64,000 nt of DNA from Neocallimastix lanati (nom. inval.) (GCA_016946835.1 JACVTC010000070.1:146001-210000); one strand, 5' to 3'. Positions 1 through 12,677 are shown, numbered from the stretch's first letter. Translations and numbers: made by a program. Notes: generated from the sequence alone by a model not told the origin.

Positions 1-19
1 AACATCAACTTCATTTATA

Positions 20-130
20 AGGAAAAAAAACAACATGAGAGGATGAAAATCACCTCATATAAATTCAGGAGATAGTCACAGGGTCAATCCAGAAACCTTA
101 TATAAGTTAGTCCCAAGTACCACTAGAATA
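20..130 (-). repeat. Possible degenerate SINE-like copy
   Basis: This stretch is GC-richer than its surroundings. Read on the minus strand it carries ATAAGGTTTCTG-GAT..CCCTGTGACTAT, which lines up with the middle of the SINE-like repeat at 3541-3668 (ATAAGGTTCCTG..GAT..GCCCTATGACCAT). The flanks diverge, so this is only a candidate third copy. Confidence 0.3.
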
Positions 131-954
131 AAAACTAGAAAGACTCCATACATTGTATAGATCTATAATTATTTCTAATAAAATAATTATATTTTCTTAG
201 TTTGTTAAGATTTTAATTAGGTTATGTTTCAAATTAAATGATATTTTTAAAAAGGTTTACCGGTCGATATGTCTATATAGTAATATAGTAATATGTTATT
301 TAGGTATATAAAAAATAAAATATATTTAATTTTATTTATAATTAACTTTAATATATATAGTTATTCAATTAGATATTTTTATTATTAAATAAAAGAATTT
401 ATTTTAAATCAAGCTAAGGTAATCTTACATAACCTTACAAAAAACATAAAAGATAGATTTTTACATTTCTCTTTTATACTTTGAAAGTTATATAATAATA
501 GTATTTAGAATATAAATATTAATAAAATATTAAAATAATAATATCACCGTGTTTAAATATTCAGTTATATTTAATATTTAATTATGTAAATAATAATATA
601 ATTGAAAAATAGTAAATTTATATATATGTTTTAACATATATATAGTAAATATAAATAAATACTAGTGACATCATATTTAAATATTCGAAATTAATAATAT
701 AAATCTTATTTAAAAAATTTTCTTAATAATTCTAAAAATATTAATAAATAAGAGTTTATATAAATTATTAATTATTTGTTGAATATGATAAAAACTTAGT
801 TTCTACATGTATACGTATGAGTTATTTAAATTAAATTTAATTTAAATTATTATAATAATAATAATAATAATAATATTAATAATAATAAGAAGAAGAAGAA
901 GAAGAATATTTACGTGTATTTACGGAAAGATTAAAAATTTCCTGGTACCAATAA
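131..954. other. AT-rich intergenic, no gene seen
   Basis: Almost pure A/T with short TAA and AAG triplet runs near 850-905. I see no coding potential, RNA gene or structured repeat. Confidence 0.6.
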
Positions 955-2925
955 AATAAAATATAATAAAATAAATGGTAGAATATGAATATTAAGTACA
1001 GATTGAATAAAATAAAATAAAATAAATAGTACAGATTGAATAAAATAAAATAAAATAAATAGTATAATATAAATATAAGTACAGATTAAATAAAATAAAA
1101 TAAATAAAATAAAATAAAATAAAATAAAATAAAATAAAATAAAATAAAATAAAATAAAATAAAATAAAATAAAATAAAATAAAATAAAATAAAATAAAAT
1201 AAAATAAAATAAATAAAATAAAATAAATAAAATAAAATAAAATAAAATAAACTAAAATAAAATAAAATAAAATAAAATAAAATAAATAGTAGAAAAAAAA
1301 GTACAGATTGAATAAAATAAAATAAAATAAAATAAAATAAAAAAATAAAATAAAATAAAATAAAATAAAATAAAATAAAATAAAATAAAATAAAATAAAA
1401 TAAAATAAATAGTTGAAATTTTAATATAAAGTACAGATTGAATAAAATAAAATAAAATAAAATAAAATAAAATAAAATAAAATAAAATAAAATAAAATAA
1501 AATAAATAGTAGAAATATAAATATAAAGTACAGATTGAATAAAATAAAATAAAATAAAATAAAATAAAATAAAATAAAATAAAATAAAATAAAATAAAAT
1601 AAAATAAAATAAAATAAAATAAAATAAAATAAAATAAAATAAAATAAAATAAAATAAAATAAAATAAATAGTAGAAATATAAATATAAAGTACAGATTGA
1701 ATAAAATAAAATAAAATAAAATAAAATAAAATAAAATAAAATAAAATAAAATAAAATAAAATAAAATAAAATAAAATAAAATAAAATAAAATAAAATAAA
1801 ATAAAATAAAATAAAATAAAATAAAATAAAATAAAATAAAATAAAATAAATAGTAGAAATATAAATATAAAGTACAGATTGAATAAAATAAAATAAAATA
1901 AAATAAAATAAATAGTAGAAATATAAATATAAAGTACAGATTGAATAAAATAAAATAAAATAAAATAAAATAAAATAAAATAAAATAAAATAAATAGTAG
2001 AAATATAAATATAAAGTACAGATTGAATAAAATAAAATAAAATAAAATAAATAGTAGAAATATAAATATAAAGTACAGATTGAATAAAATAAAATAAAAT
2101 AAAATAAATAGTAGAAATATAAATATAAAGTACAGATTGAATAAAATAAAATAAAATAAAATAAAATAAAATAAAATAAAATAAAATAAAATAAAATAAA
2201 ATAAAATAAAATAAAATAAAATAAAATAAAATAAAATAAAATAAAATAAAATAAAATAAAATAAAATAAAATAAAATAAAATAAAATAAAATAAAATAAA
2301 ATAAAATAAAATAAAATAAAATAAAATAAAATGAATAGTAGAAACATAAATATAAGTACAGATTGAATAAAATAAAATAAAATAAAATAAAATAAAATAA
2401 AATAAAATAAAATAAAATAAAATAAAATAAAATAAAATAAAATAAAATAAAATAAAATAAAATAAAATAAAATAAAATAAAATAAAATAAAATAAAATAA
2501 AATAAAATAAATAGTTGAAATATAAATATAAAGTACAGATTGAATAAAGTAAAATAAAATAAAATAAAATAAAATAAAATAAAATAAAATAAAATAAAAT
2601 AAAATAAAATAAATAGTAGAAATATAAATATAAAGTACAGATTGAATAAAATAAAATAAAATAAAATAAAATAAAATAAAATAAAATAAAATAAAATAAA
2701 ATAAAATAAAATAAATAATAAAATAAAATAAAATAAAATAAAATAAAATAAAATAAAATAAAATAAAATAAAATAAAATAAAATAAAATAAAATAAAATA
2801 AAATAAAATAAAATAAAATAAAATAAAATAAAATAAAATAAAATAAAATAAAATAAAATAAAATAAAATAAAATAAAATAAATAGTTGAAATTTTAATCT
2901 AAAGTGAAGATTGAATAAAATAAAA
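955..2925. repeat. (TAAAA)n minisatellite with interspersed 35-nt unit
   Basis: About 2 kb of TAAAA/AAAAT pentanucleotide runs of variable length. They are broken by about fifteen copies of a unit that reads TAGTAGAAATATAAATATAA then AGTACAGATTGAA. Copies of the GTACAGATT core start near 996, 1029, 1079, 1301, 1431, 1528, 1690, 1872, 1934, 2016, 2073, 2130, 2356, 2533 and 2635, with a decayed one near 2904. The long minus-strand open frame across it (Phe/Ile/Leu/Tyr only) is a by-product of the pentamer lacking stops in one frame. Confidence 0.9.
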
Positions 2926-3029
2926 TAAAATATATATTAAGAAATAACGTATTTTTAAAATAAAAGATTCATTGTAAATACATATGTCTATATTTATATA
3001 ATAATAATTTTTTTATTTATTTCCGATGT

Positions 3030-3440
3030 GTACTGCCATTTGCGGTAATATTAAGGTCGTCACAACACTTCCATAAAGGTGGAAATGTCCTGCTGGACAC
3101 CCTTACTTATTATTCAACATTGGAGTTCTGTCATGCATATTATTGCTGAGAATTTTTTTGTATGCATTTTCTCGGAGTGCTTCTCCAGTTTCTATTTCCT
3201 TTTGAAGCGAAATAATCTAACCCATGGAGATACGTACTAGCTCACTTTGTAATTGCATAAACGTTAGAATGACTACAATTTAGTAGAATATCTACATCAC
3301 CAAGAAGAACATATCTACACCGACATATTAAATCATGTACTCATGTTAATTCATTTGTAACTATATTAAATGACAATACTTGCACAACCCTCTTAGGCCC
3401 ACAGTAAGGACACAGGACACAATATCTTATCTATATTACT
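3030..3440 (-). pseudogene. Possible decayed coding or transposon relic
   Basis: This stretch has much higher GC than its surroundings. The minus strand shows short open segments with cysteine pairs (reading roughly CVLCPYCGPKRVVQVLSF, then HDLICRCRYVLLGDVDILL), separated by stops. I recognise no family. It looks like the remains of a protein or mobile-element gene rather than random AT spacer, but strand and identity are uncertain. Confidence 0.3.
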
Positions 3441-3460
3441 TAGGATATTTAGAAGACTAG

Positions 3461-3491
3461 TGCGTTTCGCAATCGTGCATTGCGAAATGCA
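3461..3491. other. Inverted repeat, 12-nt arms
   Basis: TGCGTTTCGCAA at 3461-3472 is complementary to TTGCGAAATGCA at 3480-3491 at 11 of 12 positions, with a 7-nt loop. An inner perfect CGTGCA...TGCACG pairing is an alternative. It sits about 50 bp from the SINE-like repeat. Confidence 0.6.
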
Positions 3492-3540
3492 CGATCCCCA
3501 TTTAGAATAATATTATATATATAAGGGGAAATACTCACCT

Positions 3541-3668
3541 GTAACCCTAACAACCATATTCAATAAAAACCTCTTATGAGGAAAACCCGAATAATGGTCA
3601 TAGGGCGAGATCGAAACAGGAACCTTATGTGTGCTAGCCTATTGACTAACAATCGGGATAGAACCTGA
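3541..3668 (-). mobile_element. tRNA-derived SINE-like element, copy 1
   Basis: On the minus strand this begins with a tRNA-like head. A-box-like TTAGTCAATAGGCTAGCAC is followed 15-20 nt later by B-box-like GTTTCGATCTC. The tail contains CCTCATAAGAGG (4-bp stem) and GAATATGG. The stretch ATAAGG..TCCT..TT.GATC.CGCCC..ATT..TTTTCCTCA.AAGAGGTTTTTA..GAATATG recurs on the plus strand at 57775-57900. Two copies in opposite orientation with pol III-type internal promoter boxes indicate a SINE. No poly(A) tail or target duplication is clear. Confidence 0.55.
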
Positions 3669-3699
3669 TTTGTTATATATTAATAAGCAATCCTAAAAG

Positions 3700-4358
3700 T
3701 ACAATGTTATATTATTTTTTTTTTTTTTTTTTAAAAAAAAAATTTATTTAAATATAAATATTTAAATTCGTAATTATATTCAAATTAAAATGAATTATAG
3801 CATTCTATATTAATAATTTATTTTATTTCATTTTACTTTATTATTATTATTTATTAGATTTTCTCATAAATTAGATTTTTTCATAAAAAAAGGATAATAT
3901 ACATATAATAAATATAATATATGATAAATCAACTTTAATTTATAATATCATAGAAATAGATAGACCGGTCCTATATTGTCATATTATAATATTGCATATT
4001 TCATTATTTAAAATTGATAATTCTGTATATATAAATCAATAAAGAAATTAAACTAGAACATATATATATCTCTTCTTCAAAAAATATAATTTTTATTAAT
4101 AATTTTAAAAAATAATATATTAAAAAATAAATATATTTTTTAGATGTTGAATTAAAAAGAATATTCAAAACAAAATATTTAAATATTAATATGTAGTTTA
4201 TATATTTATATATAGGTCATTATTCTGTATTTAATATTTTATAATTAATTAATCATATTTACATATTTATAATAATCTTTTTCAATTTGATGAATTATTA
4301 TGATTATTTTATAATAAGATTTTAAAATGAAATAATATTTTAAAACTAACTACTATTA

Positions 4359-4400
<42 letters not shown>

Positions 4401-5419
4401 TTGTTGTTATTAGATAAAAATACACATGTAACATTCTCTGTTTTAGTTTCTATTCGTTATTTACTTATTTATTTATTTAGGTATTTTTTTTTATTTTATA
4501 ATTATTTTTTTTTTTATTATAAAATTTATTTTTTTATTCTTTTATTCTTTTATTCTTTTCTTATTTTTTTTTTTTTTTTTTTTTTTACCCTTTAAATTTT
4601 ATATTTATATTTATTATTAAAAAAAAAAGATTAATAAAAGTATAAAAAAAAAATAAAATTTATTATAAGAAATAAAAATTTATTATATTATATAATTTAT
4701 AATCTTTTAATTAAATTTAATGAACATCAAATTATAAAAATTGATTAAATTTATCAAATACATTCATTTTCATTAGTACATTTTTTGATTTAATTAATTT
4801 ATATATACATATATATTTATTTATTTATTTATAATTAATAATTAATAATTAATTATAAAAATTTAATAATCATGTAAATATTTAAAGTACAGAATTTTTT
4901 TTTTTTTTTTTTTTTTTTTGTTTATTTCAATAATAAAAAAGGTAAAATACATTTTTCAAAATTAAAAAAGTATTAAAAGTAATCAATAAATTTAAAATAT
5001 TTTACCTTTTAGACAATTTATATTTATAAATAAATATCTATTATACCAAAGGTAATATAGTAAAATTAATACAATAAAGCTAATTAATTAAAGCAATAAA
5101 TAATAAATTTTAATACAATATATAAAGACAAAAAAAAAAAAAAGAAAAGAAAAAAAAAATAGAAAAGGAGCAATAATTACTTTGGCTAAAGGAATATAAA
5201 TTAATATTTATTAAATAATGAACAACATATATATATAATATAATAATATCTAAGAAAAGATAATTTTTTTCATAATTTAATTTTGAATTTTAATTAAAAT
5301 ATTGATAAATATATATAATATTAATCAATAAATTATATATCTATAATTTAATTATATTTTATAAGCAAGGATAAAAATATTCGAAATAGAAATATAAAAG
5401 AAATAGAATAAATATAAAT
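3700..5419. other. AT-rich intergenic with homopolymer and TTA runs
   Basis: Contains a T run then A run near 3714-3742, (TTA)n at about 4355-4400, and T runs near 4565-4585 and 4898-4919. Short open frames here are only Phe/Leu/Ile/Tyr and are not genes. The last 150 bp should hold the SEC31 promoter and leader, but no clear motif stands out. Confidence 0.6.
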
Positions 5420-5647
5420 ATGAAAATTCGTCAAGTTAATAGAACTGCAACTATGGCCTGGTCTTCAGGTCAACATTCACCATTAGTTGCATTAGGTACT
5501 GCTTCAGGTGCTTTGGATGCCAGTTTTAGTACCAAATCAGAATTAGAAATTTTTGACCTTGATTTAGATAAAGGACGTACACCAGATGTAGAAATGAAAA
5601 GAATTGGTATTGCAAACACAAATTCCAGGTAATTATTATTCTTTATA

Positions 5648-5707
<60 letters not shown>

Positions 5708-8700
5708 TTTGTTGTTGTTGCTGTTATTATTATTATTATTATTAATATTGATCCATAATTGGTTTATATATTATATAAAATACTATAAGTAACTAACAAT
5801 TTATTTTATTTTTGTATTATATTTAATATATGTGAATTATTAATATTTAATACTATATATATTACAAATAATAATATCAAAATAACTTAAATTAAAAAAT
5901 AATATTAAAAATAGATTTAATCGATTAGCATGGGGAACAAGTAGTGATCGCTCAAAACCATATGGTATTTTAGCTTCTGGAATGGAGAATGGTGATTTAG
6001 AATTTTGGAATCCACAAGGAATTATAAATGGTGATGCAAATGCACTTTTAATGAGGCATTCAATGCATAGTGGACCAGTTCGCGGTTTAGATTTCAATCC
6101 ATTCCAGGGCAATTTATTAGCTTCTAGTTCAAGTGATGGAGAAGTAATTATTAAATTTTATAGATAGATATATATTAATTTAATTGTTATATTAACTAAA
6201 TATATATTATATTAAATCATAACATAACCTTTAATACATAATGTATTTATTGTTTATTTATTTATTTTATTTTATTTTTTACAATGTGTTTATTAATAAT
6301 ATTATTAAAATCAAAAGTTATTCATCTGGGATTTAAACAATCCAACAAAACCATATTCCCCAGGTTCAAAATCTCAAAAATTAGAAGATGTTACTAGTGT
6401 TTCATGGAATAGAAAATTTTCATATATTTTAGCAAGTACCAGTAATAATGGTAATACTGTTGTATGGGATTTAAGAAATAGAAAGGAAATTATTTGTCTT
6501 CAACATCCATTAGGTCGTAGACCAATTACATCTGTTACATGGAATCCAGATGAAGTAAGTATAAATATTCTAATAATAAATTATTAATTAATATTCTTAT
6601 TATTATACATAATTTCTATTTGTTCATTTATATCTTTATATTATTCTTCCTATTATGGAATATTTAAAATAAAAAATTTTTAATGATTTTTTTATTTAAA
6701 AAATTGTTGTAACTGTAGTCAACTCAATTTATCGTTTCATCTGATGATGATAGCTCACCAATCATTCATTTATGGGATTTACGTAATGCCAGAGCTCCAA
6801 AGATGGTAAGTAATTATATATTATTATTAATAATAATATGCTGTTGTAGTTATTGTAGTTTTTTAAAGTGTCATTAAATATTAAATATAACTAAAAATTA
6901 TTTTCTTTTTTTTTTTATGATATAACATATTAAAATTATTCTTTTATTTTCAAATGAAACAATGACAAAAATTAAATTGTGAATAATAAAATAAAACTAA
7001 ATTAATGAATTAAATAAAACGAAATAAAATAAATGAATAAAAAAAAAAATAAAAACTCAAACTAAACAACACAACACTACACAAAAACAAAAACAAAAAA
7101 AAAAAGGGATTACAAGGACATACTAAGGGTGTTCTTTCAGTTTCATGGTGTCCAAAGGATTCCGAATTATTATTAAGTGCTGGTAAAGATAATAGAACTA
7201 TTTGTTGGAATCCATTAACAGGTGAAATGATTGGTGAATTTGAAAGATGTGACAATTGGACTTTTGATGCCCAATGGAATTACAGAAATCCAGATTACGT
7301 TAGTGTTTGTAGTTATGATGGAAGTGTTAAACTTTTTTCATTACAATCAAATTCTACTGAAGACACTAATCCACAAAATAGTAATACACAACAAATAAAT
7401 AATGATCCATTCAATATTGACAATAAAATGGATAGTCAAACTTCATTTTCATTAAAGCAACCCCCAAAATGGTATAAAAGACCGGTTGGTGCTGTTTGGA
7501 CATTCGGAGGAAAACTTGTTATGTTCAATGAAAAGCAAACACATTCAATTCAATTATCACAACAACAAGGACAACCTAATCAACAAATTAAAAATCCTTC
7601 TGTCACCATTAAAAAAGTTGTTACCGAACCAACTTTTGTTCACAATGTAAATAAGTTAGATGCAGCTGAAAAGGAAGCTTCATTTGAAACCTATATGAAT
7701 TATTGTGATGAAAAAATCAAAGATCTTAATGCTGATCCAAAAGCAGATGCTCAAGAAAAAACAATTTGGTCTTTCTTAAAGGTTATGTTTGATAAATCTC
7801 CTAGAGAAAAAATGTTAGAATTTTTAGGTTTTGAAAGATCGCAACTTAATCAAGATGAACTTGTTGCTATGTTAAGAAGATTAAATATTGAACCAAGCTT
7901 ACCACCAAAGTCACCAGAACCAGAATCTCTAGTTCCAGCCGTGGAAGCTCAATCTGTTGAAACTCCTGCTGTCACTAATCAAGGCAATGAGGGGCTTTTC
8001 GGAACATCCGAAGGTCAACAAAATTCTTTCTATGAAAATATGACTCCAGCTGAACCAACTGCACCTGTTGAAGCTACTTCAGCGCCATCTGAAGTTAAGC
8101 AAGAAATAACTATTGCTGAAGATTCAATTAAACTTTTCCCTAATGGTCAGACTAATGAATCCGATTCAGAATCTATTATTGATTCAATGATTATTAAATA
8201 TCTTTTAATTGGTGACTTTGATTCTGCTGTTCAACTTTGTTTCACTACTAACCGTTTAGCTGATGCATTAATCATGGCTATCTGTGGTAGTCCAGAACTT
8301 TTAGCAAAGGCACGCAAAGAATTTTTTAAAAGAAAGAGGGATGAAAAGGTTTATATGGCCGTTCTTGAAAATATTGCAAATGGCCATGTAAAAGAAATGA
8401 TAAGCGCTATTAACTTAAATGATTCGATGGAAAAAGGTTCCTGGAAGGATATTATGGCTCTTATTTGTACTTATGCCAAAATGGACGAATTTGCTAGTCT
8501 TTGTGGATCCCTTGGCAAAAAATTAGAGCAAAGAATTAAACAAAATCTTACACATGATCTCAAAGATGCCGAAGAAACAAAATTAGCCACAGTTCTTTGT
8601 TATTTAGCTGCCGGTGAATTGGATAAAGTTGTAGAAATATGGTTATCTGAAAAGAATGCTGCTGATTATACTTTAACCAAGCTTTCCGGATATTCTGAAT

Positions 8701-10328
8701 ATGCTAGTAAAATTCAAAGATTAATTGAACGAGTTACCATTTTAAGAAAAGCTATTTCCTTTATTGATACAGAATTTGTTAACAACACTCCAGAAAGAAA
8801 TGGACAATTCGCATTACATAAACTTTATGAAAAATATGCTGAATATGCTGAAATATTAGTAAACCAAGGAAAGTTAGATGAAGCATGGACATTCTTAGAA
8901 TTAATTCCTGAATCCTTCCAATTCTGGGGATCAGAGTTAGTTCAAAGTCTTCGTGATCGTATCTTCCGTAATGGTAATTATAGTGTACCAGATGGTCGAC
9001 AACCACCACAACCTCCATTTGAAATAACAGATATAACTTACGTACCACAACAGCAAGTACAACCACAAATGAATGCTTATATGAATAACACCTCCACTGC
9101 ATATGGAACCACACAATATGGTACAAATATAGCCACGAATACTGCAACAAGTTATGGAACTACTGGATATATAAATCCTTATGCTACCACTGCTACTTCT
9201 TCATATCAATCAAATAATTTATATTACAATAATACTACAAATAATACCATGACTTCTCCATACATGCCATATAATACAGCACCAACATCTACTGCAACTA
9301 CTAATAATTACTATAATAATGGATACAATAATTATAACAGTAATCAATTAACTAGCCCATTACCAAAACCAAATACCATAACTACTCCAAAAATTACTCA
9401 ACCAGCATTATATGGTAATACTACTAATAATAATAATATTTACGGAACAAATATGGCTGCTACTAGTGCCCCTACTAGTCGTAACGATTTTGTTCCTCCA
9501 CCACCAACAATTTATGGTACTAATACCAATACATTAACCAGTCCAATGCCAAAAGCTAATACAATAACCACACCAAAAATGGTGCCACCTCCATATGGAG
9601 GTACCACTTCTAATACTAATATTTATGGTAACAATTTAGGTGTTACAAATTCAACAGCTACTGCAACTACTTCGGCAACAACTACTACCACACGTAATGA
9701 TTTCACTCCACCACCTCTTCCAAATATTTATGGTCTTAGTAGTGCTACTGGTACTAGTGGATTTAATAGTCTACCAACTATTAGTAATTCCTTAAGTGGT
9801 AAGCCAATGCCTGAGACGAAACCACATGCAGCACCTATGGCTTCACCAATGATGAATCAAAGACAAATGCAAATGCAGCCATCAATGTATGGTATGCCAC
9901 CACAACAAAATCAAATGAATCCAGTTGTTCCAGCAAAACCAGTGGAGCAACCACCAGCAAAACCAAGATACCCAGAAGGTGATCGTTCTCATATTCCAGA
10001 GGAATATAAAGGTATTGAAGGTTCCTTAACAAAGGTATTAGAATATGCTACTCAATGTGGTGGTAATCAGCGTATCTTAGATGATGCCAAAAAGAAATTT
10101 AACGCATTCTACGATCAATTAAATAATGATGATATCTCAGATAAAGCTGCCTTAAACCGTTTGGTTGATTTATGTAAGGCTCTTGATATTAATGATTTAA
10201 TGACTGCTCAATCCATTAACATGGAATTAATGACTACTAAGTTCGAGGTAATAGGTCATGTTCTTCAATGCATTAAGCGTTTATTAGATATATTAACCAG
10301 AGCATATGTAAATCAAGGCGGTTATTAG
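5420..10328 (+). CDS. SEC31: COPII outer-coat protein SEC31
   Basis: Sec31 pairs with Sec13 to form the outer cage of COPII vesicles that carry cargo from ER to Golgi. Exons I infer: 5420-5628, 5915-6143, 6318-6554, 6719-6805, 7107-10328; they total 3984 nt, 1327 residues, normal for the family. Residues 1 to about 370 form the WD40 propeller (starts MKIRQVNRTATMAWS; later LFIWDLNNPTKPYSPGSKS and HLWDLRNARAPKM, each spanning correct joints). Residues about 610-840 are the alpha-helical ACE1 region (IIKYLLIGDFDSAVQLC). Residues about 915-1190 are Pro/Asn/Thr/Tyr-rich, the disordered segment that in this family contacts Sec23. Residues about 1200-1327 (RSHIPEEYKGIEGSL onward) are the conserved helical C-terminus. 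Intron 1 carries a long (TTA)n. Gene identity is firm; exon edges are inference. Confidence 0.95.
5629..5914 (+). repeat. (TTA)n microsatellite in SEC31 intron 1
   Basis: Intron 1 opens with GTAATT and runs into more than 25 TTA repeats at about 5634-5742, interrupted by TTGTTGTTGCTG. The acceptor is ATAG at 5911-5914. The array lies within the transcript but is removed by splicing. Confidence 0.8.
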
Positions 10329-10959
10329 AAATTGATGGAAATTAAATATAATTTTCTTATTCAGAAAGAAAAAGATATATATATTAAAGTAAAGAAAAAT
10401 GATAGAATTGAATTTAAATGCTTTTCTAATTATTGTTTTTATTTTCATTTCTTTAAAAAAGAAAAGGCTAAAATACGCATGTATTAATAATAAACTCTAA
10501 ATAAAAAAAAATAAAATAAAATAATAAAAAGGTATAAAACACAAATAATAATAATAATAATAATAAAATAAATAAATAAATAATTATTAAAATAAAAATT
10601 TTTAAAAAATTACAGAAATTAAATAAAAAAATAATAATAATAATAATAATAAAAATAATAATAATAATAAATATATACTTTTTACAATAATAAAAAATAA
10701 TAATATATAATAGCAAAAGCAATATATAATATAATAAATATAAAAATAAAACTAATAATAATTATAATGAGCTACACATTAATATTAATTTTTTACTAAT
10801 TTATTCCCTGTATTAAGTATTAAATAATTGTATCTTTTTATATATATATTTTTTTTCTATATTTTAACTTATATGCCATGAAATTTCTAGTTATTATATT
10901 TTATTTTATTTTTATTTAAGCATTATTATTTTAATCAATGAAAAAAAAATTTGTAAATG

Positions 10960-10991
<32 letters not shown>

Positions 10992-11690
10992 ATATTATTT
11001 ATAAAACTATATGTCAACTATATTATGTAAAATTTTTATTAATCTTAATTTATTAATTAATAATTGATAATCAATAATTAATAATTAATGATAATAAATT
11101 ATAAATTAAGGAAAGTTCATTTTAAAATAATTTTTGTGAAATAATTTTATTTAAATATAAACTACTTTTTGAAATCCATGATATATTGTAAATATTATTT
11201 ATTTTTCTTAATTTTTTGAAATTTCTTTCATTAGTTGAAAAAAAAAAAAATAAATAATGATAATAAAATATTTTAAAATTAATTTCTGTATAATATTTTT
11301 GAATTACTGTTAATATTTTTTTATTTATATATATTTGTAAATAAAAAACTTTTTTTTTTTTAGAAACTTTAATTTTAATATTATTTAAATATTTTTAATT
11401 ATAAATTATTTCAATTATTTTACGATATTTAATGATAATCAAATAAATAAAAATTTAAATAAAAAATATATTTATTTTTATTTTTAATTATAAATTATAA
11501 TAAAAAAATGATATAATTTTTTTTTAATTTTGTTCAATATATAATTAAATTTTAAAAGATATTTAATTATTATTTAGAAAAAAATATTAAAAATTTAATA
11601 CAAAACGTATTTTCTTAATGTAAAATTTATATATAATCAATTTTTACAATTATACTGGTATTATATGATAACAATATAAATTACCTATTA
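10329..11690. other. Intergenic, AT-rich
   Basis: SEC31 3' flank and spacer. It holds AAT/TAA triplet runs at 10540-10670, TA dinucleotides near 10960-11000, and A/T homopolymers. No gene or RNA is supported. Confidence 0.6.
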
Positions 11691-11725
11691 AATGATTGGC
11701 TATTTTTTTGTAATGATTGGCTATT
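11691..11725 (+). promoter_or_regulatory. Tandem CCAAT-type boxes upstream of P1
   Basis: The 14-mer AATGATTGGCTATT occurs at 11691-11704 and, identically apart from its last base, at 11712-11725 (AATGATTGGCTATT). The core ATTGG is CCAAT on the opposite strand. The pair lies 109-143 bp ahead of the P1 start codon with 21-nt spacing, about two helical turns. CCAAT boxes are bound by the HAP/NF-Y complex in fungi; the role here is inferred. Confidence 0.5.
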
Positions 11726-11833
11726 ATTGATTTTCTCGAAAGGTTAGTTTTTTTTTTCAAAAAAATTAAAAAGTATGATTGTATAAAAATTTTTTGTTCC
11801 TTCTCGCATAATATAATTAAAATTGAGATTAAC

Positions 11834-12677
11834 ATGTCTACTCAAGAAACCGCTCTTGTTTACGCTGCTTTAATTTGCCAAGACTCTGACGTCGAAATTA
11901 CTGTATGTTTTTAAAATTATTTAATAGAATTTATTTAAGTTGTGTAAAAGTTTAATTGATTTGTTAGAAATAAAAATTAAAAATGGCTTGTATAATAGAA
12001 TCCAAATAATAATTCAAAACGGAAATTTTAAAATGAAGAAAATTATATTTAAAAAGCAAAATGATAGCATACATATTTATAATTATTAAATAAATTATAA
12101 AATAATTAAATCAAATATTTATGCGAGAAATATATTTTAGTAGATGATAAATTGAAAAGAGAAATTATATGAAATTTTAATCTTTGAGATAGAACAAAAA
12201 ATAACAAATAATATATTTTAAAAAATAATAGGCTCAAAACCTTTCTAGTCTCCTTAAGGCTGCCAATGTTGAAGTTAATGAAGTTTACTCTAACATCTTC
12301 GCTAAGGCCTTAAACGGTGCTGATGTTGCTGGTTTCATTGAAAAGCTCGCCGTTGGTAAATATTAATTTAAATAAAAAAAGATCAAAATTTTATATAATA
12401 GATTTATAATACTAAGTATTAATTAAAAATTAAAATTGTAAAAATAGCTGCTCCAGCTGCCGGTGCTGCTGCTCCAGCTGCTGCTGGTGGTGATGCTCCA
12501 GCCGAAGAAGCTAAACAAGAAGAAGAAGAAGAAGAAGAATCCGACAGTGACATGGGTTTCGGTAAATTTAAATAATTAATTAAAGATAATAAAAATAGTT
12601 CTTTTCTTTTAAAACTTTATTAATTAAATTATAATATATATTAATAAATAATAAAAATTATAGGTCTTTTCGATTAG
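11834..12677 (+). CDS. RPP1: 60S acidic ribosomal stalk protein P1
   Basis: P1 dimerises with P2 and binds P0 to form the lateral stalk that recruits translation GTPases to the 60S subunit. Exons: 11834-11902, 12232-12355, 12448-12561, 12664-12677; total 321 nt, 106 residues, usual for P1. The N-terminal helical domain (MSTQETALVYAALICQDSDV...VEIT, then AQNLSSLLKAANVEVNEVYS) matches P1 rather than P2. It is followed by an Ala/Pro/Gly hinge, seven consecutive Glu, and the family's end motif SDSDMGFGLFD. The last exon is only 14 nt and encodes the final GLFD, so an annotation that misses the third intron would lose the factor-binding tail. Two CCAAT-type boxes lie upstream. Confidence 0.95.

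Noticed and set aside
1421-2347. 308-codon minus-strand open frame of Phe, Ile, Leu and Tyr
   Set aside because: It is the translation of a TAAAA pentamer array in a frame that lacks stops; no coding signal.
955-2925. CRISPR-like look of conserved units separated by variable tracts
   Set aside because: The tracts between units are pentamer runs rather than unique spacers, and the genome is eukaryotic.
3541-3551. TTAGGG-type telomere motif (minus strand GTTAGGGTTAC)
   Set aside because: A single occurrence, part of the SINE-like repeat region; no tandem telomere array.
3605-3660. Functional tRNA gene
   Set aside because: Boxes resemble a tRNA head, but the acceptor and anticodon stems do not pair, and the rest is repeat sequence.
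5840-6112. Minus-strand open frame across SEC31 exon 2
   Set aside because: The plus strand carries an in-phase WD40 exon; the reverse frame is a shadow.
8779-9150. Minus-strand open frame within SEC31
   Set aside because: It lies opposite conserved Sec31 coding sequence and has no recognisable features. The same holds for the frame at 9835-10032.
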